A stretch of DNA of 64,000 nt, taken from contig NW_024465369.1 in the NCBI RefSeq assembly GCF_017591425.1, positions 31,705,501 through 31,769,500 on the forward strand. Direction: 5' to 3'. Under the pieces are notes generated by a model, which was not told the DNA's origin, made no database searches, and saw only the letters and a program-made list of their open reading frames with translations. Position 1 is the stretch's first letter. The number at the start of each line of letters is the position of its first letter. This document shows positions 49,477-61,912 of the stretch, piece after piece. Origin of the DNA: Ochotona curzoniae (Eukaryota; Chordata; Mammalia; Lagomorpha; Ochotonidae). Made by a program: the position numbers and the translations under genes.

Positions 49477-49810
49477 TGGGTGTTCTGACACCACAGGTTA
49501 ACATACCACTTGCAACCAACACCAACATCACTTATCAGAGGACTAGTTTGAGTCCAGGCTGCTGTTTCTAATTCAGCTTCCTACTGATGCACCTGGAAAG
49601 ACAACAGTTGATGACCCAAGTGCTTGGACCCCTGCCATCCATTTGGAAGACCTATATGGAGTTTTGGGATCCTAGCTTCACCTCACCTAGCTTTGGCTTT
49701 TGTGGCCATTTGGGAAGTGAAGTAGGGGATGGGAGATCTCTTTTTTTCTCTATATTGTCTTTTTCTCTGTGTGTCAGTCTTCCAAATAAACAAAATATAT
49801 CTCTCTAAAA
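49477..49810 (+). mobile_element. C-SINE, old subtype
   Basis: GAGTCCAGGCTGCTGTTTCT, GATGACCCAAGTGCTTGGAC, GGCCATTTGGGAAGTGAAG and tail CTTCCAAATAAACAAAATAT. Confidence 0.78.
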
Positions 49811-50000
49811 AAGTAACTTCATATCAGTATTGATAACTTTCATACCAGAATGTTGAGGGAAATGTATATTTCAATCCAGCACTACAAGCCAGTGTAGTTA
49901 ATGCACAAGGTGGTAGGATGGATCTGGGGAAAAAAAGGGTTTTCAGCATTGAATTCAGGAGCTTTCCATTTTAGTGCTAGTGCTAGTTCGTTCATTATTT

Positions 50001-50030
50001 CTCTCTCTCTCTCTCTCTATCTCTCTCTTT
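50001..50030. repeat. (CT)n microsatellite
   Basis: CT run with one A interruption, grading into CCCTCCCT sequence. Confidence 0.95.
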
Positions 50031-50074
50031 CCCTCCCTCCCTTCTGCCCTCCTGCACGCCCTTCCTTGCTCACT

Positions 50075-50136
50075 CCTTCCTTCCTTCCTTCCTTCCTTCC
50101 TTCCTTCCTTCCTTCCTTCCTTCCTTCCTTCCTTCC
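50075..50136. repeat. (CTTC)n microsatellite
   Basis: About fifteen perfect tetranucleotide units, likely length-polymorphic. Confidence 0.97.
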
Positions 50137-50182
50137 CTTGTCTTAATGCAGCTTTGGTCTGTACAAATCATGTGAAGAGCAT

Positions 50183-50287
50183 AGATTTTGGAGTCATGTT
50201 GTGGAGACCTGCTTACCCATTTAGCCACTAAGCTTGGGCAAGTTACTGCATATTTCTGCTTAGAAAATGGGAAGAAGTAGAAAGGTA
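50183..50287 (+). mobile_element. MIR SINE fragment
   Basis: ATTTTGGAGTCATGTTGTGG and CTTGGGCAAGTTACTGCATA followed by GAAAATGGGAA are sense MIR. Confidence 0.65.
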
Positions 50288-50712
50288 GATTGGGGAAGGA
50301 AAAAAGAAAAAAAAACAAAAAACTTTCCTCAAGACAAAATGAAATGAGGTACTGAAAGTGTATTGGGCAGTACCTTACATAGCAAGTACTTTAAACAATG
50401 GTGGTATTAAAAAATTACTGCCCCAACTGCGCCTCTGGCAAGCCTACTTTCTGTAAAAAAGAATTGGGTTTGTATTTCTGGGGGTGGGGACTGTTTTCCC
50501 TGTCAAGGTTCATTTGTATATTTATCACATAATTTGCAGGCCATACAAAATTAACATAGGAATCAGCCTGCTGGGGATGTACTGAATTTTGGAATCTGTC
50601 TTTAGTGGCCATGGCAGTATCAGACCTCGTGATTTCAGGGACTTTCCATGGCCTGCAGATAGGCTACTCCCCTTTGGTAGTGTTTATCTCCCTTCTATTT
50701 CACAATGCATTT

Positions 50713-50718
<6 letters not shown>

Positions 50719-50782
<64 letters not shown>
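50719..50782. repeat. Compound (TG)17(AG)15 microsatellite
   Basis: 34 bases of perfect TG followed without interruption by 30 bases of perfect AG. Confidence 0.98.
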
Positions 50783-50785
<3 letters not shown>

Positions 50786-51865
50786 TCTACTACACCACCC
50801 CTTAGGACTTAAGATGGCATCTCAGCAAGCTCCCAGGCAAGGTAAACTGGTGATGGTGGTGTGGCTGTTAGGGTTTATCTTGGCACCTTGCCTGCCAGCC
50901 AAAATGTAAGGAACGTATGTCAGTTTTGGGTACTCAAGAGATTTAAGTGAGAGCTGAAGAACTTTGGATGGTTGGCTGGAAGTTCTGTCCAAGGGCTTCC
51001 CCTGAAACCTCCTTCTCTGGTATTCCGTAGCTTTCTGCTACAGAAAGAGGGCTGTTGCCCTCTTGGGATTAGTCTCTATAGAAGAGCTCCCTCTCTCTGG
51101 AGCTGTCCCTACCCACAGTCATGGAGTGGTTCTGTCTTAAAAGGCCTGGAGGCAGGACCCAGTTTCCCAGGTCTAGTCAGGACCAGAATGGCAGCATGCA
51201 TCTCAGCTTTCACTCCCAGGTGGAGCTGTGTGGGAAAGTTGAGTCATTTGTCATGCACCGGTGTGGAGGCAGTGGTGACACGCCATCACCCTCCTCCTAT
51301 AAGTCTAAGTAGAGATTGTTGCAGGTGTCAGGTCTTAGATGTGCAGGAATATGTGTGGTCTAGAGCAGAGGCCCTCCCCCCCTCCCGACTCAGTGCTAGG
51401 CCAGGACAGCCTCCTTGAGCACTGCATTTACTCTCTTGTCTGGTGGTCCCTGAGCCCCATGGAATGGAGCAGGAGCAGGGAATTGGCAGTAGGGAGCCCA
51501 TTATTTAATGTGCTCACTTATGTCCTAGGAATCTCGGCAACCTTCCTGGTTTTAGAAAGGGACACAGAGCCGCTCTATGATCAAAAGGGATGACATCCCT
51601 AAGGGTATCTGGGCTTGCACGGGGATGTCACCTGGGTGAGGGCTGAAACCAAAGACTACTGCTTACAGGTGACACAGGGTGCCCAAGCAGGAGCATTCAG
51701 AGCTTTTGTTGCACTTGCTTCTCTTCCTGCTTTTTATTTTTCTTTTCAGCTGTGTTGTGGAATAAAAAAAGATTTAAAAAAATTTTCTTGTCTCTGTGGT
51801 TTCTTGTTCATAATCATACCACTCTGAATGCGTTCAGTCTTGTCTGTGGTTTCTTACTGGGGGCT

Positions 51866-51990
51866 AATGCCTCTGTTAGCTGAGTGGCCTTGGGCAAGTT
51901 TCTTAATCTTTTTGAACTTTTTCTCACTTGGGCTAATGACACCTGACCTAAGAAGCTGTGCAATGGGCTGAATTGCTGTGCTGCTTCTCA
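51866..51990 (+). mobile_element. MIR SINE fragment
   Basis: GCTGAGTGGCCTTGGGCAAG and TTTCTTAATCTTTTTGAAC are the sense MIR core; the rest is diverged. Confidence 0.65.
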
Positions 51991-52708
51991 CTCTGGTCTC
52001 TGGTGCCAGTCGAGTGTAGCTGGCAGAGAACAGCAAGGGAAGGGGAACGTGAGGGCACATGATAGCAAGCAACAGAAAGTCCATCTACTTAACACCTAGA
52101 CCACATACTCACCCACTGTGGCAAGTAACATGGCTGGGGCTTCCTGAGTGGGGAGTCTGGTAGTGGCAGCATTCTCTGTAGCATAGGAATCCACAGTAGA
52201 TATGGGGTACCATGGAGTTTACTCCTGATTTGGCCTGGAACCTGCTGTATGGCTTCAGACAAATCAAGTGCTAGCCCCTGGGACCTCAGCCACTTCTGTA
52301 AAGTAATGAGTAGAGTGACAGCTAAGGTCCCACTCATGGCCATATCTGCATGAGGAACCTGCTGGGGTAAGAGAGAATGTGGGATTTCTCTGGATCTCCA
52401 AGCAGGTGTGTTCCTTCTGGTCTCTCTTGAGTCCCAAGGATACCTGCACAGTTGGGGGAGCTAGTTTACCTTTTGCAAAGCAGTTGGTGGATCTGGGTTC
52501 TGAGTCTGAGAGGGGAACTCAGCATGCAGATAAGGCTAAGTGACACATCCTCGGGGCTTCAGGGGACTGAGGTATAGAGCCTAGTGTTGTGTGCTGATTT
52601 CTACATCCAGACGAGTCCCCCTTTGCCCTCCTGTACCCAGGCTGGGAAGTTGGTATTGTATTAGTGTGCTCTGTGAGTTTTCTTTTCCCTTCTATTTTAT
52701 TTTTAGGT

Positions 52709-53037
52709 TTTTTTTTAAAGCTTTATTTTTATTGGAAAGGCAGATATACAGAGAGGAGGAAAGACGGAGAGAAAGATCTTCCATCCATTGATTCACTCCC
52801 CAAGCAGCTGCAATGACCAGAGCTGCACCGATAGGAAGCTAGGAGCCTGGAGCCTCTTCTGGGTCTCCCATGAGGCTGTGGAGTTCCAAGGCTTTGGGTT
52901 GTCTTCGTCTGCTTTCCCAGGCCACAGACAGGGAGCTGGAAGGGAAGTGGAGCAGCCAGGATTAGAATTTGTGCCCTATGGGATCCTAGCACATGCAAGG
53001 CAGGGACTTTAGCTGCTAAGCTACAGTGCTGGGCCCT
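52709..53037 (-). mobile_element. C-SINE, young type
   Basis: TTTTTATTGGAAAGGCAGAT, CCACAGACAGGGAGCTGGAA, head CTACAGTGCTGGGCCC. Confidence 0.9.
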
Positions 53038-53800
53038 TTATTTTAAATTTTATGATGCAATTCCTAGGCTCTGGGATTTCCCTTATCCCCTCATCAGATT
53101 CCTTACCCTTAAATTATTTCCCCCATATTATTACAACAGTATAGTCCTTCATAAGCAGTTCTGTGTGTTTTCAAATTGAACCTGTTTGTTTCTTTAAAGG
53201 CTTAAGCACAGTACTGTAATTCTGGGGGAAAGATGTGTAGAACATCACACTTTAACTAGAGATCTATCTGAAGTTCCTGAAGGCTGCTGGAGACCTGCTG
53301 CAAGTGATTTCAGAGTTCGCAAACGGTGTGTGGTGTTGGTGATAATGAAGGTGCAGGCCGCTATGACTTGATGCTCATAATGGACACCTCAAACCTGCCT
53401 TCTTTATTTATACAGAAATCACAAGCTTTTGTACAACATCCAGTTATTTCATTTTTACTTCATGATTAAAATAATAGTTACAAAAATAATTCTTAGAAAC
53501 ATTATTATCATTTTACTTCAAAGCAAACATTCCCAGCAAACCATTACTCCTTCAACCTGCAGTCATCCAGCTGAGGCTAGGAACTCCATGGTTGGTAGTA
53601 CATGCAGTTACATAGTGACAGGGGATTTACTTACATCCAAAATCAGTTTTCACTAAACTTAAACTAGTATCACTTAAAAAAATCAAGAATGCAAAATTAA
53701 AAAGAAAGTGTATAAATGAAAGGAATTTATAAAGGGATATATCATAGATTCTTATTAAATCTTACAGTCAGTCATACACTAGGTGTTGTCATATTCAGTT

Positions 53801-54134
53801 TTTTTTTTTTTAAAGATTTATTTTTATTATTTTTTCATTGGAAAGGCAGATATACAGAGAGGAGAGACAGAGAGGAAGATCTTCCGTCCGATGATTCACT
53901 CCCCAAGTGAGCGCAACGGGCCGATACTATGCCGATCCGAAGCCAGGAGCCTCTTCCGGGTCTCCCACGCGGGTGCAGGGTCCCAAAGCTTTGGGCTGTC
54001 CTCGACTGCTTTCCCAGGCCAAGGCAGGGAGCTGGAAGGGAAGCGGGGCTGCCGGGATTAGAACCGGCGCCCATATGGGATCCCAGGCGTGCAAGGCGAG
54101 GACCTTTAACCACTTGCACCACCGTGCAGGGCCC
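53801..54134 (-). mobile_element. Young C-SINE
   Basis: Near-consensus antisense copy: TTTTCATTGGAAAGGCAGAT, GGGCTGCCGGGATTAGAACC, head CACCACCGTGCAGGGCCC. TTCAGTT repeats on both flanks. Confidence 0.93.
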
Positions 54135-54999
54135 TTCAGTTGTTTTTTGTTCTTTTGTTAAAGGGCAGTGAGAAAGGATCAGGGTGGCTCAGTCTTTTTA
54201 TGAATGGAGGGTTTTTGTAAGAACCTTCTTTTTATCTTTTCAAACTGTTTTCTTTCCCTAAATATAAGTGCCAATAGAAGGTAGAAATTTCAACCCAGTT
54301 TCCCCTAGAGGCTCACAACATTTATCTTCCTTTTAGAAGATGCCCCATATGCTTTCTGCTTTACATAAGTGGAAAACCAAAATGCGTAGTAAATAAACTC
54401 TTTGTACCTCCATACTTACCATCTGTTTCTAACATATTATCAAGCCATTTCTTAAGGAGAACATTATACATCCTAGGGTAAGTTCCAGGACAAAGGTGGG
54501 CACATAGCAAGACATTTGAGGGTAGTATAGGCTCAATTGTACTATTGTATGTGGTTAGCTGTGTCTCATTGTCTTAAGTTGCCAAAGACCCTTTCAGTAT
54601 AATATGATTGATAAAATCTGTTTCAGGTATTATGCCAGCTACAGAAATCATTTCATATTTGCAGGAAAACAACAGCACCCTCAAGGCAATTCCAAGAAAT
54701 ATCAAAGAGGTGACTGAGTGTCCATAAAAAGGGGTCAGGCAGCAATGAGGTGATAAGAGAGACATTCTGCTGGGCCTTGTGGTGTAGCTGGAAACACATT
54801 GTAGCCTTGCCAACAGGAGAGCTGTCCTCCTTACACCTTTGTGCTGTTCACCCCAACTGCTTGACTCCCAGAAAAGACCAATATAATTTGGACAATTTCT
54901 GGCAAATTCTCAGTGTACTAAATAGATTTAACCCTAGCCTTTGTTTGAACATTAAAGAAGAACTCCAAGTCAAACTGAAACAAAAACGATCAGTTTGGA

Positions 55000-55318
55000 G
55001 CTGGTTGTTTGGCACGTCTGTTAAGACAGTGTTTGGGACATCGCAAAATTTGAATTCTGGCTCTGCCTCTGATGAAGCTTCCTGTTAACAAAGGCAGGGA
55101 GTGATGGATGGCTCATGTATTTGGGTTCCTGCCACTCATGTTGGAGGACCTGGATCAAGTTCTAAATTCTTGTCTTGGCTTGACCCCACCCTGGCTGGTA
55201 GAGGTACAATAGGGAACCAGCAAGTAGATCTTTTTCTTTCTTGGTCTCCCTGTCTCTCCATCTGTCTTTGTCTCTTTGCTTCCAGATAAAAATAAAATAA
55301 ATATATAATTAAAAGCAA
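55000..55318 (+). mobile_element. Old SINE variant (C-SINE relative)
   Basis: GTTAAGACAGTGTTTGGGAC, TTCTGGCTCTGCCTCTGATG and tail CCAGATAAAAATAAAATAAA; same diverged lineage as the 9332 copy. Confidence 0.68.
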
Positions 55319-55377
55319 AGAAAAACACCAATTCCAGTTTATCTGGCTCATATTTCTCTGTAAAAAACTCCTCTAGG

Positions 55378-55706
55378 GTCTGGCTTTATGGGGTGATGTT
55401 AAGCTGCCTGTGATACTGGAATTCCATGTGGAAGCCAGTTTGAGTCCCAGCTGTTTTGTTTCTGACCCAGCTCCTTGCTAGTGTGCCTAGGAATCAACAA
55501 ATTATGGCCCAAGTATATGGGCCCCTGCACCTATGTGAGAGACCTGATGAAGCTCTTGCATCTTGGCTTTCACCTAGCCCGGTCCTGGCCATTGCAGCCA
55601 TTTGGGGAGTTTCTCTTTCTCTCTCTCCCTTTCTTTTTTCCTCTGTGTCTTTTCTCCCTCCCCTTCTCTCTCTCACTGTAACTCTTTCAAATAAATAAAT
55701 CTTTAG
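55378..55706 (+). mobile_element. C-SINE, old subtype
   Basis: GTCTGGCTTTATGGGGTGAT head, GGGCCCCTGCACCTATGTGA, GCAGCCATTTGGGGAG and tail TTTCAAATAAATAAATCTTT, directly abutting the L1 3' end. Confidence 0.82.
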
Positions 55707-55707
55707 G

Positions 55708-56489
55708 GAGGAAAAAGCCTTTTGGATAAAGAAACTGTGGTACATCTACTCCATGGAAATCTACTCAGCCATTAAAATGAGTAAAATCCTACCATTTGCA
55801 ATCAAATGGTCCCAACTAGAGACCGTGATGCTCAGTGAAACAATCCCCAAAGGACAAATATCATATGCTCTCTTTGATATAAAGCAACCTTCATACAAAA
55901 TATAGGATTAATAGCCTTTTCAATACTGTGTTTTGCTATAACAGGGGGTTTGACATTTTTGGTTTTTTTTTAATCATTGAAAAAAGTTTTTGTTTTTCTT
56001 ATTGATTTCCTCACTAGCTCATAGATCACACAGTAGTATGATTTGCTTCAAAAGGTCTTTGATTTTCTTTTTCGTTTCTTTATCAGCACATTGGCCATTC
56101 AGTAGCATGTTACTTAACTTCGTTGTATTGTAAATATTCTGTTTTTCTCTCTGTTGAGTTTGTTGTATGGGTTTTCACTTAAGGGGATGTATAATAACTG
56201 TGTAGTACAGACATACAGGTGTGAATGTACAATACAATGTGCATCTCTACTTCCAAATCAAAGATAGACTCCCAACAAAACTGTTGAATGTACCTTGACA
56301 GTAAGGTCCTGGACTCCCTGCCATGTCAGTGCCTACAGTATCAGGATATACTTAAACAGCACAATTATGGCTTCTGACTGATTGTGAAGGACTATACTAT
56401 TGTAATGACCTGGGGGAAATCAGTGGGGGAGGGGAGGGAAATCCTGAAGTAAGTGGAACTGTTTCATGGAATAACTAAATTTAAAAAAA
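55708..56489 (+). mobile_element. LINE-1 3' end (ORF2 C-terminal part plus 3' UTR)
   Basis: GTGGTACATCTACTCCATGG followed by AAATCTACTCAGCCATTAAA is the hallmark of the very end of mammalian L1 ORF2. A CATATGCTCTCTTTGATAT-type stretch, a lagomorph-style 3' UTR, and a short A-rich end TTTAAAAAAAT follow. The reading frame is broken and 5' truncated; it directly follows a C-SINE tail at 55706. Confidence 0.85.
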
Positions 56490-59287
56490 TCCTCCCTTGA
56501 AATTATATTTTGTCTAAAGGGAGAGATTCCATTTGTTGATTCAGAGTCTTAGCTTGTAACACTTTAAGCAGTTTGTATATAAAACTGTTGGAAAAATATT
56601 TGCCACTAGAATATTTATAACTGCAATTCCCAGTTTCAGAGAAGTTCTATTTTAGAAATCTTTACAATCAGTAACGTCAATTTTGCTGCATAATTAAGAA
56701 TCCTGTTTGCCTGCCTCCCTCTCAGCCCATCTTATTTGCCAGTCTGTTGCCTGCACTTTTGGGCTCAAGGTCAGCCAAGGATTAATAGCTGTAGGTCTAT
56801 TTGCCTTGCCTCTTAGTTAGCTGAATTTAGCTCTTGAGATAACAGCATTTGCCTGTGTGTGGAGTGAAATTTTAATCTCGACCTTTGGTTATAATTTTGA
56901 ATTGCACAATTGATTCTAGTAAGGTGAAAGATCAGAACAGAAGGCAAACCTAATTACATTTTTAATGACATTTCAAAATATCAGTGGAAAACTGAAGTGT
57001 TCTAAAAAATCACCACCTTTTTTCTTTTAGGTTTAATCCAGTTATTTTTATGAAAACACAACATAAGATACTTGCTTGAAAGTATTTGTTGAAATAACAT
57101 TTTGAAAGAGATTTTAACCCAGCAGCTCTTTGATACATAATATGATAAGTCGTTTAAGCTAATATCTGTTTGGGAAAATACAGATTTTCTGAGTCCAGGA
57201 GTTCACATGTTGACTATATTTATCACCTTTACATCCATTCTAATATAGATGTTGTTTTCAGATAATGAAGACCTTGAAATGGGGACAGACTGTTCTTTGA
57301 GGTTCTTAGTTTCCAAGTCTTTGTACAGGGAGCAGAGAGGAACTCTCATCCCCTATCTCAGGAACCCCATCTGTAAGCTCTGCTAATGTGCTAGACAGCA
57401 GGGAATGAACTGTAACTGTGGGAGGATTTCATGGGTCATTGTGACCTGAGAAAGTCAAAGTACTACTCCAGCCTTGTACTTGCAACTGAAAGTGGTATAG
57501 CTGGGGAGGGAATTTCCTCTTTCTTGTATTTTTCTCATAGGCATCTAGTTTTATAGTTGAGACATATCCTTAAACTTGCCAACCTATTGATAAAGAAATG
57601 TGGCAGTCAACAAATATCCTCAAAGAAGGAAACATCTTCTGAAAGTAAAGACAGATTTTTAAATGTCTGTTTATAGTTTGATGACAAAAACTCAAATAAC
57701 ACTTCTTAAAATTACACAAATAATGCATGCTCCCTATAGATTTTTGGAAAATAGACAAGATCTAAATAAAGTACATGCTATAGATATTAGCCATATGCCA
57801 ATAAAACATACTCATTGTCCTACTTAACATTTTGCTGTCAGAGAAAAAGCTGAGTAACAAACATTTTCAGATGCTGTCTTATGAGGAAACGCATGAAATT
57901 GGAGTTGCTCAACTCTTTTAAGAAAAGGTATCAGAAGATTAAATACTTTCCCCAAATCACCTAACGAGGGGGTGGCAAACCAAATCAACAGTGCTCAGTA
58001 CTGGAGTTTTCCAATCAGCCACTGGTGCAGGTGTCTCAGTGAATGACTCAAGAGCCATGACAGTTTTTTTGTTTTTGTTTGTTTGTCTCTGCGGTCCCCC
58101 AGCTGGCTGCCGAGCAAATGGGCCTATGTTTTCAACAAAAACCATCTGACAATGTCCCAGGACAAACCACAAATTGACATGGATCAAAGCAGTTGTGTTG
58201 TTGAGTTGTTCATCCATGACTCCTACAGGAGAAAATAGGCGTTTGCCTGACAAGAGGGAGTAACAGGTGGTGGTCAGTTTAAGGAATTCCTAACAGCAGA
58301 ACTTGCTAGCCTGACAAAGACAGAAGAGAAATTTCCCCAGCCGTCAAAGAAAACCAACTGCCAGACTTTGTTCCAGAGACCTGTTGAGTTAAACCATTAT
58401 TAAGAGGTTGTTTTTTTCCTTCAATCCCTTCTAGAAAGAAAAGCTTTTGGCAGCAAAGGTGGTAATGACCAGTATTTCAGAGGCTCAGACTCACAGATGG
58501 ATAAAATGGCTGTTGGAATTGAGTGCTAAGGCTGCTGGTGCATAGATACTGTGAATAATCCTGGTGTTAGTGTTTTCTTATCTTTAAAATAAGCTTCAGT
58601 TTAGCCGAAGTGTATCAGAAAAGGCCTAGGTTTGCATTTCAAGGTAGGAACCTGGACATGCCCCATTACCCAGCTTCCAAACCATTGCTGTACTGCTGAA
58701 GCTCATCTTCCTTAGTGGAGGCATTATCTCAGCCGCCTGCATCTTTTCAGAGACCTTATGACCTTCTACAAGATACTGGCAATAAAATCTCCTTCAGGTT
58801 CCAGCCATTATATTTGTATCCCCAGGATAACCTACTGCTCAGGCTACATCGTTTGAATGGAGATATTAGCCTCTAAGTTTGGGAGACTACCCCCAGAATG
58901 CTTACTTGGAATTCATGAAGTCAGAGGCTCTTACAGCTAGAAGGGAGAGTAGAGCTCACTCATTCCAACTTTGTCATTTTATACATCAATAGAGGCCTTG
59001 ATGCATGAGTGATTGGTTGACACCTCGTTAGGGCTGCTGTTCAGACAAGTTGTTATTGAGCAAATAAATTTCTGACTTCTTTCTTTGTGTAAATGGCACC
59101 ATCATTGTGGCCAGCCAATATCAATCTTTGTCCCATATGAAATCACTCACCTCCCATATTAAAGCACTGCATAAGTCCTGCAGGTCTTCTGTTGAACTCT
59201 TTCCGCCATGTAGTCTGTCCTTGCCATCCTACTGTTGCCAGTGGACATGGTATTTTCCATGATGGATGCAGAAGCTCATCGTCAAGA

Positions 59288-59560
59288 GAGTATGGTCAGC
59301 CCTCCATACACTGGTTCTGCCTCCATAGATTCAACCGACCACAGATCATATGCAGACAGTTTCTGTCATCCCCTGAACAATACAGTATAACAATTATTGA
59401 TATCGTATTTATTTTTTATTAGTGACTGTGAGTAACTGATTAGAGATGATTAAAGCAAATGGTAGGGTGTGCATGGATTATTTGCAAATACTTGGCCCTT
59501 TTACATTAGAGACTTGAGCATCCCTAAGTGTTGGGATCTGTGAGTCTCCTGAAATGGAGA
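59288..59560. mobile_element. MER2/Tigger-type DNA transposon remnant
   Basis: GGTCAGCCCTCCATACACTGG, GATTCAACCGACCACAGATC, GAACAATACAGTATAACAAT and GACTTGAGCATCCCTAAGTG occur in the same order as in the MER2 family I remember. It is diverged and non-coding. Confidence 0.75.
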
Positions 59561-59924
59561 GTTGACTCAGGTCAGTAGAGGTGAATGAAGGAGTGTGAAA
59601 TGATGGGGCACTGGGGATGGAGGAGTGGAAGGGGATGAATGTTTGTTGTACCCCTTTATTATGACTTTTAGAATCTGGAAAACCCAAGCCCAAATGTGTA
59701 TTTGCTTGCAGTTGCTGCTGTTCTTTCTGAGCTGATCATTATAATATCTGATTCAGAGAAATCTTAATAAGATTGTCTTCTCCTGGGGGCTAGGGAACCA
59801 AAGACCAGTCTACTGTCCAAGCATCTCTAACTCATTTGCACTTTATGTGAAAGTCCTTCTCCTAAGGAAATAGTTGCAGACTTTGGTGTTAGATTGATAA
59901 GGAATCTACTTCCAGGATGTGTGG

Positions 59925-60205
59925 ACCTTCAGTTGGAGTTTCCTTCTGGTTGTGTTCTGGCTGCTCTCATTTCCCACTCAGCTCTCTGCTTCTGGCCTGG
60001 GAAAGCAGTCAAGGATAGTCCAAAGACTTGGGACACTTGTATTGTGTGGGAGACCCAGAAGAAGCTCCAGGCTCCTGGTTCCGGGTTGGCTCAATTCCAG
60101 TCATTGTGGCTTCTTGGGGAGTGAACCAGCGCATGGAAGATCTTTCTGTCTGTCTCTCCTTCTCTCTATAAATCTACCTTTCCAATCAAAATAAATAAAT
60201 CTTAA
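59925..60205 (+). mobile_element. C-SINE, young type, 5' truncated
   Basis: Begins near GGCTGCTCTCATTTCCCAC; CTGGCCTGGGAAAGCAGTCA and tail CCAATCAAAATAAATAAATC are clear. The head is missing. Confidence 0.82.
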
Positions 60206-60249
60206 TTTTTAAAAAAATTTTAAAAAATAAATCTTAAAAAAATAAAAAA

Positions 60250-60571
60250 TAAAAGATTTATTTTATTTTTATTGGAAAGGCAGATATACAGAGAGGAGAG
60301 ACAGAGGAGAGAGGAAGATCTTCCGTCCGATGATTCACTCCCCAAGTGAGCGCAACAGCAATGCTATGCCAATCCGAAGCCAGGAGCCTCTTCCAGGTCT
60401 CCCACGCAGGTGCAGGGTCCCAAAGCTTTGGGCTGTCCTCGACTGCCTTCCCGGGCCACAGACAGGGAGCTGGAAGGGAAGCGGGGCTGCCGGGATTAGA
60501 ACCGGTGCCCATATGTGATCCCGGGTGTGCAAGGCGAGGACTTAACCACTTGCGCCACCATGCCGGGCCCC
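60250..60571 (-). mobile_element. Young C-SINE in the tail of the preceding copy
   Basis: Antisense near-consensus copy: TTTTATTGGAAAGGCAGATA, GGGCTGCCGGGATTAGAACC, head CACCATGCCGGGCCCC. It sits inside repeated A-rich AAATAAATCTT sequence of the neighbouring sense copy, so the exact joint is ambiguous. Confidence 0.92.
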
Positions 60572-60970
60572 AAAATAAATCTTTAAAGAAAAAAAGAACA
60601 TGACTTGATGTTAACTTAAATTGTCCATGGTGGGTTGTAGAGACTTTCCACCATCTTGCTCACACAGCAATGGCTTCCCTCTACCACCCCAAGCATTTGT
60701 AGCCCATATCCTTTATTGTGTACATTGATACACACTGACTTGGGAAACTTGTAGTTATCTTGGTTTGTCATTTAAGTACTTCAAGTTCACAATTGGCCAT
60801 AGCTTTCACTGGGGAAGGATAGCATTGTATTTTTCTTTTCTTTGCCATGTCCATCACAGTAATGAACTATTTGCTGATTGATAGGTCTAAAGTTATGTTT
60901 GCCTCACACTTTTGAAAATGTCACTTCTGAAAATGATTGAATAGCCTCAAGAGACCTTTAAAATAGTTTA

Positions 60971-61252
60971 GGAGGCCAGTACTGTTGCACAGCAGGTTAA
61001 ACCAACACTTGCAATACCTGCATTCCATATGGGTGCCAGTTCAAGTCCCAACTATTCCACTTACCTAAGAAGATGGTCAGAATATTCAGTAACCCATGTT
61101 GGAGACCAGGATGAGGGTCCTGGCTACAGCCTGGCCCAGCTCTAGTTGTTGCACACTTTGGGGTGTGAACCAGCCAATGGATGATCTCTCTGTTTACCAT
61201 TCTTTCCTCTTTTTCTATAACTCTTTCAAATAATAAATAGGTTAATATTTAA
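60971..61252 (+). mobile_element. C-SINE, old subtype
   Basis: GGAGGCCAGTACTGTTGCAC head, GCATTCCATATGGGTGCCAG, GGGGTGTGAACCAGCCAATG and tail CTTTCAAATAATAAATAGG. Confidence 0.82.
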
Positions 61253-61621
61253 AAAAAAAAGATTTAGTGTAGGTTCTCATCTGGCTTGAGTGATGAAAGT
61301 AAGGTCTTCAGCGCAGTGAACTGGCCTGATTTTCCAGTAGGTATTATTTGAACTTCAGTTTTAAGTTTGAAGAGAACATGTAAAAATTCTGACAAAATAT
61401 TCTATGACAGAGTATTCTAGGTAGACGGTGGGGTTGGAGTCTGTCCAGGTGTAGGGAAAAGCATTCTCCAGTTCAGGTAGAGGATGGTTATGAGAACAGA
61501 CATTTTAGGGCAAATCACCTGGCATGTTTAACCAGACCTTGCCAGTCTCATCAGCTTGGCCTTGAAGAGAGCAGGTGGACTATTTTCCTAGCACTGCCGT
61601 AATAACACCATACATAGTGTG

Positions 61622-61912
61622 GGCATGGAAGCTTAGTGCAGATGCCTGCATTGCTTGCTAGCATGTCTAGGTTTAATCTCCATCTCTAGTTCCTGAATTA
61701 GGCTCCTGCTAATGCAGAGGCTGGGAGTCAGTGGTGATAATTGAAGTGATGGAATTCCTACCTCCCATGTGGGGTACCTGGCTGTAGTTCTCAGCTCCCT
61801 GCTTTGGTCTGGCCCTGCCAAGGCTTTTGCAGGCATTCAGGGAGTGAGTTAATGGCTCTGTCTATCTTCCTCTTTCTCTGCCTCTCCATGAGATAAGCAA
61901 TTAGTTAAACAG
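61622..61912 (+). mobile_element. Old SINE variant (C-SINE relative)
   Basis: TAGTTCCTGAATTAGGCTCC, GAGTCAGTGGTGATAATTG and CAGGGAGTGAGTTAATGG; same lineage as the 9332 and 55000 copies. Confidence 0.65.

Noticed and set aside
49901..50318. Leu/Ser-Phe-Leu-Pro and Glu-Gly-Arg-Lys repeat proteins
   Set aside because: Translations of the (CT)n and (CTTC)n microsatellites.
50972..51418. 148-codon open frame
   Set aside because: No recognisable protein features; proline/serine-rich translation of ordinary intronic DNA.
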